Shown here: piece after piece, positions 9,383-19,747 of the stretch
Position numbering within the stretch: the stretch's first letter is position 1
Layout: each line of letters starts with the position of its first letter
Program-made: the position numbers and the translations under genes
Source of the DNA: Sphingobium_A sp965228065
GTDB lineage: Bacteria; Pseudomonadota; Alphaproteobacteria; Sphingomonadales; Sphingomonadaceae
Length of the DNA: 64,000 nucleotides
Assembly: GCA_965228065.1 (NCBI GenBank)
Contig: OZ245788.1
Coordinates: 5,084,001 to 5,148,000, forward strand
Reading direction: 5' to 3'
Notes under the pieces: model-generated
What the model saw: the letters and a program-made list of their open reading frames with translations, nothing else
Databases searched by the model: none
What the model was told of the DNA's origin: nothing

Positions 9383-9494
9383 GATGAATTCCTGTCTTGA
9401 ATCGAGAGTTTGAACGCCGGCTCACCGGCCTCGCCTGCACGCATGGGCACGCGGAAATCTGGAAGAGCGGCCCATAATTGGGCCGGGCCGGCGG

Positions 9495-9788
9495 CTATTC
9501 CAGCCGGCTTCCATTCATCAGGAGTACCGCGCGGAGCGCACCGGCCTGAACAGGCTCGAGCGGCAAGACGGCAGGGAATATGGCGATGGATCGCACCGCG
9601 GCATGTGCCGCGCGTGGTGCGGGTGCGACGGTTTCAGCCAGCGTAGCGGCGGCCGTACCCGAAGCGATGCGTTGAACCTGCACGCGTTCCGCCACACGCT
9701 CACCGGAGATGATCCCGGTGAAACAGGTGAGCAGCGCGGAAAGGAAGATCAGCAGTTGCAAATGCAAATCCCAGGTTCGAACGGCCAC
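9495..9788 (-). CDS. Small protein with an N-terminal membrane segment, unknown function
   Basis: A 97-residue frame starting at GTG 9788, upstream of secA on the same strand. Residues 10-29 (LQLLIFLSALLTCFTGIISG) form one hydrophobic segment consistent with a signal anchor. The rest is Ala/Val-rich and alternates charged and hydrophobic residues, without a motif I recognise. Codon use shows the strong G/C third-position bias of neighbouring genes, which argues for a real gene. No clear Shine-Dalgarno sequence precedes the GTG. I have a weak recollection of similar small proteins in other sphingomonads. It may be a short inner-membrane protein; no function is proposed. Confidence 0.5.
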   Translation of the reverse strand: MAVRTWDLHLQLLIFLSALLTCFTGIISGERVAERVQVQRIASGTAAATLAETVAPAPRAAHAAVRSIAIFPAVLPLEPVQAGALRAVLLMNGSRLE

Positions 9789-9908
9789 GACATAGGTGCT
9801 GTGGCGCCGTTCGTCTAATCAAAAGCTCATCCCGGCTCGGCATCTCATAGAGTGCGCAGCTTAACGCCGCATTGATCCCGGCCGCAGCGAGGCTATAGCG
9901 ACGCCATC

Positions 9909-11141
9909 ATGACCCAGATCGCACGCTCTCCGCTCGCGCCTCAAGGCTTCCCCGACCTGCCCGCCATTTCCGGCGTTACGTTGCGTGTCGCTCGCGCACG
10001 ATACAAGGCTTGGGACCGTTGCGACCTGACCTTCGTGACGCTCGACGAAGGCACATCCTCGGCCGGCGTGCTGACCCAGAGCAAATGCCCTTCGCCCGAA
10101 GTGGAATGGTGTCGCGATGCTCTCCCGCTCGGCACGGCGCGAGCGCTGGTCGTCAATGCGGGCAATTCGAATGCGTTCACCGGCCATCGCGGCCGTGCCG
10201 CCGTCGAGGCGATCGCCGCGCGTGCCGCCGGGCATCTCGGCTGCCAGCCGTCAGATATCTTCGTCGCCTCCACCGGCGTGATCGGCGTGCCGCTTCCGAT
10301 CGACAAGGCAGAGGCAGGCCTGGATGCCGCCTTCACTGCAGAGCCATGCAGCTGGGAAGACGCCGCCGCCACGATCATGACCACCGACACCTTCGCCAAG
10401 GCCGCGGTGACGCAGGCAGTGGTCGGCGACCGGACAGTCAATCTGGTCGGCATCGTCAAGGGCTCCGGCATGATCGCGCCCGACATGGCGACAATGCTCG
10501 GCTTCATCTTCACCGACGCCGCGATCGAGCCCGGCCTGCTCCAGGCGATGCTGAGCGAGGCCAACCGCAAGACATTCTCGTGCATCACCGTCGACAGCGA
10601 CACCTCGACCAGCGACACCGTCCTTGCCTTCGCCACGGGCAAGGCCGACAATGCACCGCTCGCCTCGCACGACGACGCAGGCGCCGACGCCGTCCAGGCC
10701 GCGCTGACCGATCTGTGTCGTCAACTCGCGCATCTCGTGGTCCGCGACGGCGAAGGCGCATCCAAGTTCATCGAGATCACCGTTGAGGGCGCCGACTCCG
10801 ACACAAGTGCGCACCGCATCGCGCTCAGCATCGCCAATTCGCCGCTGGTGAAGACCGCGATCGCCGGCGAGGACGCCAATTGGGGCCGCGTCGTCATGGC
10901 GATCGGCAAGGCCGGCGAACCGGCAGAGCGCGACAAATTGTCGATCCGCTTTGGTGCGACCCAGGTCGCGACGGGCGGGCTCGCAGTCGAGGGCTATGAC
11001 GAGGCGCCGGTCGCGGCACATCTGAAGGGCAACGAGATCCAGGTGAGCGTGGATATGGCGCTGGGCAACGGCCGCGCCACGGTTTGGACGTGCGACCTTA
11101 CCCATGGCTATATCTCGATCAACGCCGATTATCGGAGTTGA
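9909..11141 (+). CDS. argJ: Bifunctional ornithine acetyltransferase / N-acetylglutamate synthase
   Basis: ArgJ transfers the acetyl group from N-acetylornithine to glutamate in the cyclic arginine pathway and often also uses acetyl-CoA. The 410-residue precursor cleaves itself before the nucleophilic Thr195 in the conserved MATML motif, preceded by KGSGMIAPD, and gives alpha and beta chains. Other family marks are NAGNSNAFTG near residue 83, STGVIG near residue 121 and the C-terminal YISINADYRS. Its stop codon lies 4 bp before the chosen start of the following glutathione transferase, so the two are probably co-transcribed. Whether it is mono- or bifunctional cannot be read from the sequence. 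Confidence 0.97.
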   Translation: MTQIARSPLAPQGFPDLPAISGVTLRVARARYKAWDRCDLTFVTLDEGTSSAGVLTQSKCPSPEVEWCRDALPLGTARALVVNAGNSNAFTGHRGRAAVEAIAARAAGHLGCQPSDIFVASTGVIGVPLPIDKAEAGLDAAFTAEPCSWEDAAATIMTTDTFAKAAVTQAVVGDRTVNLVGIVKGSGMIAPDMATMLGFIFTDAAIEPGLLQAMLSEANRKTFSCITVDSDTSTSDTVLAFATGKADNAPLASHDDAGADAVQAALTDLCRQLAHLVVRDGEGASKFIEITVEGADSDTSAHRIALSIANSPLVKTAIAGEDANWGRVVMAIGKAGEPAERDKLSIRFGATQVATGGLAVEGYDEAPVAAHLKGNEIQVSVDMALGNGRATVWTCDLTHGYISINADYRS

Positions 11142-11145
11142 TGCG

Positions 11146-11757
11146 ATGCTGACGATCTGGGGCCGGCTGAATTCGCACAATGTGAAGAAGGTCGTCTGGC
11201 TCGCACATGAAATCGGCATTCCATATGTCAGGCACGATGTGGGTGGCGCGTTCGGGATGGACGCGGCCTATCGCGCGCTCAATCCCAATGCGCTGATCCC
11301 GACGATCGAGGATGGCGACGTCGTGCTCTGGGAATCGAACGCGATCCTCCGCTATTTGGCCGCGCGCTACGCACCCGCCGATTTCTGGCCGGCCGATCCG
11401 GTCGCGCGCGCCCATGCCGACAAATGGATGGACTGGCAGTTCGCCTATGCCGACGCGCAAAAGGATGCCTTCCACCATCTGATCCGCCATGCGCCGGAAA
11501 AGCGTGACCCGGCCAGCATCGCGCGATCCGCGCAACGATGTGCCGTGCTGATCGAGCGAGTCGAACGGGCACTGGACGATCATCCATGGTTGTCCGGGCC
11601 GAGCTTCGGGCTCGGCGACATTCCGATGGGCGTCTATGTGCACACCTGGTTGTCGCTCGACATCGAGCGTCCGGACATGCCCAATGTCCAGCGTTGGTAT
11701 GCCGCGCTGAAGGACCGTCCGGGTTATGCCAGCCAGGTCATGATTCCGCTAACCTAG
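11146..11757 (+). CDS. Glutathione S-transferase family protein
   Basis: A 203-residue cytosolic GST. The N-terminal thioredoxin-fold domain begins LTIWGRLNSHNVKKVVWLA, with Ser/Asn in the glutathione-activating position as in theta- and beta-like classes. The LIPTIEDGDVVLWESNAILRYL stretch is the typical cis-Pro and glutathione gamma-glutamyl binding region. The C-terminal helical domain contains LDDHPWLSGPSFGLGDIPMG, the usual N-capping box. I chose ATG 11146 because CGGAG precedes it at a good distance; an ATG at 11104 lies inside argJ. It follows argJ by 4 bp. The substrate is unknown. Confidence 0.92.
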   Translation: MLTIWGRLNSHNVKKVVWLAHEIGIPYVRHDVGGAFGMDAAYRALNPNALIPTIEDGDVVLWESNAILRYLAARYAPADFWPADPVARAHADKWMDWQFAYADAQKDAFHHLIRHAPEKRDPASIARSAQRCAVLIERVERALDDHPWLSGPSFGLGDIPMGVYVHTWLSLDIERPDMPNVQRWYAALKDRPGYASQVMIPLT

Positions 11758-11858
11758 AGCGATTTCGAGGCAGATGGAATCATCTGCCGGCTCGGAAATC
11801 GCGGTCAGCAAAGGCAAATATGGAGCGGCTCTGGCTCATCCCGAACCAGATCCGCTCC
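11756..11858. repeat. Two-hairpin intergenic repeat (AGAGCGATTTC type)
   Basis: The first hairpin pairs GCGATTTCGAG with CTCGGAAATCGC around GCAGAT/ATCTGC. The second pairs GGAGCGG with CCGCTCC and CTCTGG with CCAGAT. The same architecture and first-hairpin sequence recur at 45958. It begins on the stop codon of the GST gene. Confidence 0.7.
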
Positions 11859-11901
11859 AGGATCGATCGACACGTCAAAGCCAGAGTGGAGTCGCGCGCA
11901 G

Positions 11902-12696
11902 ATGCACAGTCTATATCGCCCGGTCGCGGAACTGATGGAGCAGGTCGCAGCGGATGTGGTGCTGCCGCGCTACCAAAATCTGGCGGCGCATGAGATCAGC
12001 GAGAAGGCCGCCGACGATTTCGTCACCATCGCGGACAAGGAAAGCGAGCTGCGGCTGGCCGAGGGGCTTTTGCAGATCCTGCCGGACGCCGGATTGATCG
12101 GGGAGGAAGCTGCTGCCGCAGATGCCTCGATCCTCGATCGCGCAGGCAACGGGCTCAACTGGATCATCGACCCGATCGACGGGACGGGCAATTTCGCGGC
12201 AGGCCGCCCACCCTTCGGGCTGATGATCGCGCTGGTCGCCGACGGTCTGGTCCAGGCCGGCTGGATCCTCGACCCGCTCGACGGCCGCATCTGTCATGCC
12301 GCAGCAGGCGGCGGCGCGTTTCTGGATGGCGAGCGGGTGTTCGCGCAGGAAACCGGATCCACCCTGCCGATTGCCGCGCTGGCAGTCTATTTCATGACGC
12401 CCGAGAAGCGGGCCGACATCAAGGAACGGGCTGTCAGCCGGCTGACCCTGGTCGACATTCCCCGCTGCGCGGCCGAGCAATATCCGCGGCTTGTGCTGGG
12501 GCAGAACGATCTGGCCGTGTTCGAACGCACCCTGCCCTGGGATCATGCGCCGGGATCTCTGTTCCTGTCGGAAGCCGGTGGCCGGATCGCACGGCCGGAT
12601 GGATCGGCCTATATCATCGGCGACGGCCGCAAGGGCCTGCTCGGTGCGGCATCGCCCCGGCTGTGGGACGAAGGCGCCCGTATCCTGTTCGGCTGA
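11902..12696 (+). CDS. Inositol-monophosphatase family phosphatase
   Basis: A 264-residue Mg2+-dependent Li+-sensitive phosphatase-fold protein. The metal site is visible as GEE (residues 67-69), WIIDPIDGTGNF (about 87-98) and, near the C-terminus, PWDHAPGSLFLSEAGG. This superfamily includes inositol-1-phosphatase, CysQ-type 3'-phosphoadenosine 5'-phosphatase and histidinol-phosphatase. The sequence does not let me choose among them. The ATG follows CGCGCAG, a weak ribosome site. It stands alone between two intergenic repeat elements. Confidence 0.9.
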   Translation: MHSLYRPVAELMEQVAADVVLPRYQNLAAHEISEKAADDFVTIADKESELRLAEGLLQILPDAGLIGEEAAAADASILDRAGNGLNWIIDPIDGTGNFAAGRPPFGLMIALVADGLVQAGWILDPLDGRICHAAAGGGAFLDGERVFAQETGSTLPIAALAVYFMTPEKRADIKERAVSRLTLVDIPRCAAEQYPRLVLGQNDLAVFERTLPWDHAPGSLFLSEAGGRIARPDGSAYIIGDGRKGLLGAASPRLWDEGARILFG

Positions 12697-12801
12697 CGCA
12701 GCCGCAGGTATTTTCGACGATCTTTGCCATTTTCGAGAAAGCGCACAGCTATCTGGAATCTGGATTGCCCTACGTGGACAGCCGATGCTGTGTCCTACCG
12801 T

Positions 12802-12881
12802 CGTCATTGCGAGGAGCATAGCGACGAAGCAATCCAGCGCTTCGTGCATCCCTGGATTGCCGCGCTTCGCTCGCAATGACG
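12802..12881. repeat. Palindromic repeat, CGTCATTGCGAG family
   Basis: CGTCATTGCGAG at the left is mirrored by CTCGCAATGACG at the right, with internal GCAATCCAG and CTGGATTGC arms. It is a distinct palindrome family from the CAGCGAAAGCTGG units. It occupies the 288-bp gap between the phosphatase gene and trxA; the rest of the gap shows no gene. Confidence 0.75.
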
Positions 12882-12984
12882 AAGCAGCAATGTGCGGAAG
12901 CGTGGATCACAAGAATGATGGGTGTGAGGACGCAAAGCCCCCAAAAGCCCCGGCACGGATTTTCCGGGCCAGGGCCATATGATC

Positions 12985-13305
<321 letters not shown>

Positions 13306-13357
13306 GTGCCCTGACTCCTTTTGTCGAAACCATATCTAGGAAGACTATGCCGTTCGC

Positions 13358-16300
13358 TCAACGGCTTTGCTCCAAGCTTTGCTCCATGCCCTGCAAGCCG
13401 GGCTTGTGCAGCACCAGCAGGGCCGGATCGAGCGGGATCAACGTCGGCCCCGCAGTGTAGAGCAGGGAAGCCTCGATGCGCCGCCCTGGGAAGATCGCCT
13501 TCAGCGCCTCCGAATAGGCGGACATCTGCCGCAAATGATGGACGGGTATGGCGTCCACCGACCCCGGCACACGCCGTCCAGTTTTGAAATCGACCAGCCG
13601 CACGACATCGTCGCCGACGATCAACCGGTCGACCGTGCCCGCGATCACATCGCCCCCGACCACTGCGGCGATCGGCGCTTCCGCCAGTGCGCCGGCGACG
13701 AACAGTTCGGGATGCCCATCGATCACCGCGAGCGCGGCCGACAGGATGCCGTGACGTTCGTCATCATCGGCAATGCCCGCGCTTCGTTCGAGCCAGATCA
13801 GCGCCGCGCTTTCGCGAGCCTCCGGTGCGACCTCGGGCAATCGTTCGAACAGCGCATGGAGATGCCGTCCGCGTTCAGCCGCCGCCCGCATGCCGATCCC
13901 CGGCGGCGGGCTGGCCGCATCGTCGTCACCCAGCGACGACGGCGCCAACGGCCTTGGCGGGCGCGCTTCGATCGGTGCAGGCTGGCCAAGCCAGGCGGGC
14001 AGCGCCGGATCCGCAATGTCCGCCTTCAATCGATCCCTGCCGGACACGGCATCGCCGGCCGCATAGTGTCGCACCAGGCCCCAGGGCGCCTCCTCCACCG
14101 GTTCGGCTTCGAGCGCCGTCATCGCCCGCTCGACCGCGGCGTGCCAGCTATTCTCCGGGGCGACGCCCTTGGCGCGCGGACCGAGCGCACCACCCACCAC
14201 CAGCCATTCCTCGGCACGGGTCAGGGCGACGTAGAGCAGACGCCAATGTTCTTCCATCTCCCGCGCATCGGCGCGCGATGCCGCATCGGCGAGACCGCCG
14301 GTCAGCTCTGCCTTGCGCGGGCGGAATATCGGCACGGGATCCGCCCCATCCACCACCGGCCAGTCGAGCCGGCTGCGCGGGCTCGATCCGGGATCGACCG
14401 TCGCATCGGCCAGGATGACGAGAGGCGCCTGCAACCCCTTGGCGCCATGCGCGGTCATCACGCGAACCGCATCCAGCGGCTGCGACGGATCGCGCTTGAT
14501 ATCCTCGGTTTCGCGCTCGAACCGGTCGAGAAACGTCTGAAGCGTCGGCGTCGCATCGCGCTCGAACTGGATGGCGGCGTTGAGCAGTTCCTCGATCGGA
14601 TCGCGCGCCTCCTGCCCCAGCCGTCGCAACAGCTTGCGTCGCCCGTCGAGCGGGCCCGACAATATCTCCTCGAGGAAGCGATATGGCGTGGTGAAATCGG
14701 CGCGGCGCAATATCTCGCGCAATGCCACGGGCTGCCGGTCGCCGAGATGGCCCCACAACGTCCCCGCCCGACCCCGCGCCGCCGCGTAGAGATCGTCCTG
14801 CGACCATCCGACCAAAGGCGACACCAGCAACGCGGCAAGGTTCAGATCGTCCTGCGGCTGAACCGCGAAGCGCACCGCCGCCAGCAGATCGCGCACGGCG
14901 AGCGGCGCGTTCAGTCGCAGACGGTCAACACCGGCCACCGGCACACCCTCGGCATGCAATCGCGCGACGATCAGCGACGCGATCTCGCCGCGCCGGCGAA
15001 CCAGGATCAGGATATCCTGCGGCTCCAACCGCTTGGGCTTGCCGCGATTGTTGATCCAGAGGCCCGCATCAAGCCATGACTTGATTTGCCGCGCCAACAG
15101 GGTCGCGAAGTTTCGTGTCGAATCCGACAGCCAGCTTTCCTCACCCTCGATATCGCCATCGGCCGCGGTCTCGGGCGAGACGGGGCTCCACAATGTCACC
15201 CGCCCCGGCCCCTTCACCGCGCTGCGATGCGGTTCGAGGTCGATAAGCCCTGAAAGCGCGCCATCGCCCAGACCATCGAGCACCGCATCGACCAGCGTCA
15301 GCACCGGTTCGGTCGACCGGAAGGATTCGGTCAGAGACAGGCCAAGCAGGTCGCGATCTGCCGCTTGCGCTTGCCGTTGGAAATGAAGCTGTGCCGCGCC
15401 GAAGAAGCGCGGATCGGTGCCCTGGAAACCGAAGATCGCCTGTTTGAAATCGCCGACAGAGAAGATCGTCCGGGGCCGTCCGTCCTCCGGCTCGCTCGCG
15501 AAGAACTCGTCCGCCAGCGCACGGATGATCGCCCATTGCTGGGCATTGGTATCCTGTGCTTCGTCGACCAGGATATGGTTGGTCGCCTGATCGAGCTTGA
15601 AGCGGATCCACTCCGCCATATGCGATTGCCCGAGCAGAGAAACGGTGCTGCGGATCAGGTCGTCGAAATCGACCACGCCCGCCGCGCGCTTCGCTTCCGC
15701 ATAGGCCCGCGCATAGGTGCGCCCCGCATCCAGCCCCTGCCCCAGCAAAGCCGCGAGCCCTGCGCGCGCGCGCAGGCCGAGCAGATCCGCGCAGCGTTCG
15801 TGCAGTTCTGTCGCGGCATCCTCATAACCCTCGACCTGCGGTGCCTGACCGGACTTGAACGATCGCAGATCGCCATCCGCCTTGGCCCAGACCAGATGCA
15901 GTTCGCCCAACCGCTCCGCACGGCCGACCGTGTCGAGCGCCAGCCATTCGCGGATGATCGCCGATCGGCCCTTCCCGCTCTTGGTCGCCCAGTCCGCGTT
16001 GGCTTCTGCTAGAAAATCGAGCTCGTCGTCGAAATCGTCACAGGCCGCGGCGATCGTGGCCTCGACATCCCCCTCCGGCACGTCGAGCGCGGTGCGCACG
16101 GTCAAGCCGATATCGCTGCCCAGCGCCTCCATCGCATCGGGCGCACGCGCGCAATTGGCCAGGAAGCTTTCGGCGCCCCCCTCGCCAAGCCTCAGGCTCA
16201 TCGCGCGCAAGGCATCGGTGACGCTGGCATCGCCCCGCGCCTCGGCCGCGACCAGCATGTCGGCCATGACCTGACGCGCCAATATCGCTTCCTCGCGCGC

Positions 16301-16744
16301 TTCCATCGGCCGGAAACCCGGGATCAAACCGGCTTCGACGGGAAAGCTCGAAAGCAAGGTCTGGCAAAAGCTGTGGATGGTCTGGATGCGCAAGCCCGTG
16401 CCGCTGGCATCGAGCACGCGCGCGAACAGCTTGCGCGCCGTCGCCATCAGTTCGGGCGTGGCATATTCGCCCAGCGCCTCGAGCTCGGCGAACAGTTCCG
16501 GCCCCTTCATCCGCACCCATGACGCAAGGCGCGCATTGATGCGATCCGCCATTTCGGTCGCCCCGGCCTTGGTGAAAGTCAGGCACAGGATCGACGACGG
16601 ATCGGCGCCGCTCAGCAGCAATCGCATGACGCGAGCGGACAACACCTGCGTCTTGCCCGTGCCAGCCGATGCAGAAAGCCACACATTTTCATGCGGTTCG
16701 GATGCAAGCTTCTGATTGCCTTTGAGCGCGACAGGAGACGCCAT
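13358..16744 (-). CDS. addA: Double-strand break repair helicase-nuclease AddA
   Basis: AddA is the helicase-nuclease subunit of the AddAB complex that resects double-strand breaks for RecA loading. The protein is 1,128 residues. The UvrD-type Walker A is SASAGTGKT (about residues 24-32), helicase motif II is LVDEAQDTNAQQW, and motif VI lies in LLYVALTRAEEWLVVGG. The C-terminal RecB-like nuclease domain shows VRLVDFKTGRR, with the catalytic Asp and Lys. Its ATG directly abuts the addB TAG stop, which indicates translational coupling. All key motifs appear intact. Confidence 0.96.
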   Translation of the reverse strand: MASPVALKGNQKLASEPHENVWLSASAGTGKTQVLSARVMRLLLSGADPSSILCLTFTKAGATEMADRINARLASWVRMKGPELFAELEALGEYATPELMATARKLFARVLDASGTGLRIQTIHSFCQTLLSSFPVEAGLIPGFRPMEAREEAILARQVMADMLVAAEARGDASVTDALRAMSLRLGEGGAESFLANCARAPDAMEALGSDIGLTVRTALDVPEGDVEATIAAACDDFDDELDFLAEANADWATKSGKGRSAIIREWLALDTVGRAERLGELHLVWAKADGDLRSFKSGQAPQVEGYEDAATELHERCADLLGLRARAGLAALLGQGLDAGRTYARAYAEAKRAAGVVDFDDLIRSTVSLLGQSHMAEWIRFKLDQATNHILVDEAQDTNAQQWAIIRALADEFFASEPEDGRPRTIFSVGDFKQAIFGFQGTDPRFFGAAQLHFQRQAQAADRDLLGLSLTESFRSTEPVLTLVDAVLDGLGDGALSGLIDLEPHRSAVKGPGRVTLWSPVSPETAADGDIEGEESWLSDSTRNFATLLARQIKSWLDAGLWINNRGKPKRLEPQDILILVRRRGEIASLIVARLHAEGVPVAGVDRLRLNAPLAVRDLLAAVRFAVQPQDDLNLAALLVSPLVGWSQDDLYAAARGRAGTLWGHLGDRQPVALREILRRADFTTPYRFLEEILSGPLDGRRKLLRRLGQEARDPIEELLNAAIQFERDATPTLQTFLDRFERETEDIKRDPSQPLDAVRVMTAHGAKGLQAPLVILADATVDPGSSPRSRLDWPVVDGADPVPIFRPRKAELTGGLADAASRADAREMEEHWRLLYVALTRAEEWLVVGGALGPRAKGVAPENSWHAAVERAMTALEAEPVEEAPWGLVRHYAAGDAVSGRDRLKADIADPALPAWLGQPAPIEARPPRPLAPSSLGDDDAASPPPGIGMRAAAERGRHLHALFERLPEVAPEARESAALIWLERSAGIADDDERHGILSAALAVIDGHPELFVAGALAEAPIAAVVGGDVIAGTVDRLIVGDDVVRLVDFKTGRRVPGSVDAIPVHHLRQMSAYSEALKAIFPGRRIEASLLYTAGPTLIPLDPALLVLHKPGLQGMEQSLEQSR

Positions 16745-19700
16745 CTAGCCTTCCTCCCCCAGCGGACGCGCGGTGGGCGTGGTCTTTTCGCGCCCATACC
16801 ATTCGTCGAGCCGCATCAACTGGTCGTAATCGCCATAGGGGGCGTGTTCGGGGTGCAGCTTGGCGGTGAACGGCTCGCTGCCGGTCAACCATCGTCCGGC
16901 GGCATCGGCGAAGGTCCGCGCTGCCAGTGCCGTGAAATCCTCGGTCGCGACCTTGCCGCCCTTGCCATTGGGATGAACGGGCGAGCGCCGCGATCCGAAC
17001 TGGCCGCGATCCTTGGCCAGGGACCAATATTCGAACGCCCCCGCCTTGCCGGAGATGTCATCGAACCCGCCACGCTCAGCGATCAGGCCGAGCAGGCCGA
17101 GTTGCATCGCAAACCCCTCCGCCACGGCGGTGTCCGAAGGTGCCTTGCCCGTCTTGTAATCGATCACTGCGAAACGGCCGTCGGCAAGCCGGTCGATACG
17201 GTCGGCCCGACCGTCCAGATCGATATCCGCGATCCTGGCCTTGCCCTTGGCCTCCGCCTTCCAGGGTTCGCGCCCCTCCCCGCGCCCGGCTTCGATCTCA
17301 CGCCCGATCCAGTCGAGCGCCTCCATCACGCGGGGCTGCCATAGCGCGCGGAGCAGCGGATGCACTTCCGGGCGCGCGAACATCGCCTCTGCCAAGGGTA
17401 TCAGCGTATCCGGCGCCCAGCCCCGTTTCGCCCAATCTTCGAGCACCGCATGGATCGCGGTGCCGCGCCAAGCAGCGCTCGGATCGGCATCGATCGGGTC
17501 GAGCGCACGCAGGCGAAGCATCTTGAGGGCGTAAAAGGCATAGGGATCGGCCTTCAGGCGATCGACCTGGGTCACGCTGAGCGCGGTCGGCCGGTCGCCG
17601 ATCGGCGGTGCAGGCGCGGGTTGCTCGGCCGGCGTGAAATCGGATGGGCGATCGATCGCACGCGCCCATTCGCCGACATCCTCCAGCCGCGCCATCTCAC
17701 CCGACATGGCCTCCATCCGCAGCCAGAAGCGCGATGCGATGGTGGGCGAAGCCGCGTCGCGTCGCGCGCGCGTCACGATCACCTGCGGCGCGCCCAGTGC
17801 ACCCGCCAAATCATGCGCGGCAATGCCGATCATGCGGTCCAGGCTGGGAAGGCCCAGTTCATGGCGCGCGCGCGGCGCCAGCCAGGGGTCGGGGCTTGGC
17901 AGGCCCGGCCAGACGCCTTCGTTGAGGCCGCCGAGAATCATCACGTCGGGCTGCTGAAGCCGCGCCTCGATCGCACCCCAGATCGAAATGCGCGGATGTC
18001 CGCCCTGCGGCGGGCGCACTGCGATCTCGTCCATCATCCGCCGCAGCAACGGCACGATCGCGTCGATGCGGATGCCTTCGGGACCATCGGGGGCATGGGT
18101 CTCGAGCTCGGTGAGCAGATCCGCCGCTTCACGCCCGGCATTGCCCGACCAGATCGCGTCACCAGCAAGCAGTGTCGCCGTCTCCCGGATCGCCGCGACG
18201 GTCGCGGACAGGCTTGCCGCTGCGCGGAAACCCGTTTCGAGCGGCACGAGCAATGGGCGTATCCGATCCCAGCCCGGTCGCGCCCGCTGCCGCGGGCGTT
18301 GCTCACGATCGGTGCCGCCCGACAGGAAATCGTCGATTCCGGTCAATCCGGCCGGCGGTCGTGGGCCCCTGAGCGCAAGATCGAGCAGGCGCACGTGATC
18401 GAGCCAGGTCAGCCGATCTTCGCCGCTGCGCACCAGCGGATGCTTGAGCAACGCAAGCAGCGGCACCGGCGCAAAGCCGTCCGCCACCGCCTCGACGATG
18501 GCAAGCAGCAGCGCCCCTTCGGGTTTCACCGACAATGGCTGCCCCGCCGAATCATCGGCCTCGATTCTCCAGCGTTTCAGATGCGCCGAAACCCGCGTGG
18601 CGAGTGCGCGATCGGGCGTCACCAGCGCTGCGGTGCGGCCGGGCATTTCGAGCGCCTGGCGCAGTGCAATCGCGATGGTCTGCGCTTCTTCCGCCGGGGT
18701 CGCCGCTTCGAGCGCGCGAATACCGGGCAGATTGCGGACGGTCTCCGCATCGCCCCATTTGTCCGAGAACTCGGCCGGGGTCAGGGCATTCGCGATCGCC
18801 TTGCTGCGCGGCGCGCGCGCATCATGGCCGCCACCCCAGCGCCAGGTCTCCACCTCGTCGCGTGCAATCCCCATGCGATCGAGCAGCAGTTTCAGGTGGA
18901 ATTGGGGGTGCGTTTCGATCGACCGTCGGCGAAACCCCGTCACGCCATCACGATCGAACGGGCCCAGCGCCTGCCATTCGTCCTCGGGCATCTCGTCAGC
19001 CAGGCTCAATCCCGGCAGCACGACCATGCCGCGCTCCATCCGCGCAATCACGCGCAACAGCCTGGCCGCGGCGGGCGGCGGATTGGTCATGCCGGCCGCG
19101 ACCACAAAGGCCGGCGGCGGCGTATCGCGCCAGCGCACCGCCACACGATCGAGCAGACGGTTGCGGCGCTCGGCCAGATCGATGCGATCGATCCGGGACA
19201 GTGCCTCGGGCCAGCGATCGAGGATGACGGTGAGCAAGGCGAGCGACTTTTGCCAATGCGCGGACAGCTCACCCGCCACTTCCAGCGTCTTCAACGCACC
19301 GGGCGCCACGCCTTCGACCAGCATCTGATCGAGCGTCCGGCCAAGATCGGTCGCCAGGCGCAATGCCTCGGCTGCATCCACCGGCTCGCCGTTTCTCGCC
19401 CGTTCCTGCTGTACCAGCCGCCCCAGCATCATCCGCCGGCGCATCGGTTCTACCGCGGGCGGGACCGGTTCGGCGCTGCCGATCGGATCGAGCGCGCTCC
19501 CCAGTCGCTCGTCCAGGGCATCGTCGCCGATCGGCACCAGCCGGGGCAGCAACAGGCCGCCTTCGGACCGCCGCACGAATGCCTCGGTGACCGCACGGAC
19601 CGCGCGGTTGTTGGGAACAAGGACAATGCCCTGCGCCAGGCCCAGCGGCCCGTCCGCATATGTCCGCAACAACCCCTCGGCCAGGGCATCGGCAAAGGCC

Positions 19701-19747
19701 CGATGATGCGGGATGGTGAAGACGGCCGGCTTGCTCCGCTCACCCAT
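16745..19747 (-). CDS. addB: Double-strand break repair protein AddB
   Basis: AddB is the second AddAB subunit; it carries a degenerate helicase fold, which recognises Chi-type signals in characterised members, and a C-terminal nuclease. From ATG 19747 the product is 1,000 residues and begins MGERSKPAVFTIPHH. The frame stays open upstream to 20056, but that part lies inside murU and has no family sequence. RLTWLDHVRLLDLAL and the nuclease motif FAVIDYKTGKAP near the C-terminus mark the family. It overlaps the murU stop by 8 bp and abuts addA. In alphaproteobacteria this subunit sits between murU and addA, as here. Confidence 0.94.
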   Translation of the reverse strand: MGERSKPAVFTIPHHRAFADALAEGLLRTYADGPLGLAQGIVLVPNNRAVRAVTEAFVRRSEGGLLLPRLVPIGDDALDERLGSALDPIGSAEPVPPAVEPMRRRMMLGRLVQQERARNGEPVDAAEALRLATDLGRTLDQMLVEGVAPGALKTLEVAGELSAHWQKSLALLTVILDRWPEALSRIDRIDLAERRNRLLDRVAVRWRDTPPPAFVVAAGMTNPPPAAARLLRVIARMERGMVVLPGLSLADEMPEDEWQALGPFDRDGVTGFRRRSIETHPQFHLKLLLDRMGIARDEVETWRWGGGHDARAPRSKAIANALTPAEFSDKWGDAETVRNLPGIRALEAATPAEEAQTIAIALRQALEMPGRTAALVTPDRALATRVSAHLKRWRIEADDSAGQPLSVKPEGALLLAIVEAVADGFAPVPLLALLKHPLVRSGEDRLTWLDHVRLLDLALRGPRPPAGLTGIDDFLSGGTDREQRPRQRARPGWDRIRPLLVPLETGFRAAASLSATVAAIRETATLLAGDAIWSGNAGREAADLLTELETHAPDGPEGIRIDAIVPLLRRMMDEIAVRPPQGGHPRISIWGAIEARLQQPDVMILGGLNEGVWPGLPSPDPWLAPRARHELGLPSLDRMIGIAAHDLAGALGAPQVIVTRARRDAASPTIASRFWLRMEAMSGEMARLEDVGEWARAIDRPSDFTPAEQPAPAPPIGDRPTALSVTQVDRLKADPYAFYALKMLRLRALDPIDADPSAAWRGTAIHAVLEDWAKRGWAPDTLIPLAEAMFARPEVHPLLRALWQPRVMEALDWIGREIEAGRGEGREPWKAEAKGKARIADIDLDGRADRIDRLADGRFAVIDYKTGKAPSDTAVAEGFAMQLGLLGLIAERGGFDDISGKAGAFEYWSLAKDRGQFGSRRSPVHPNGKGGKVATEDFTALAARTFADAAGRWLTGSEPFTAKLHPEHAPYGDYDQLMRLDEWYGREKTTPTARPLGEEG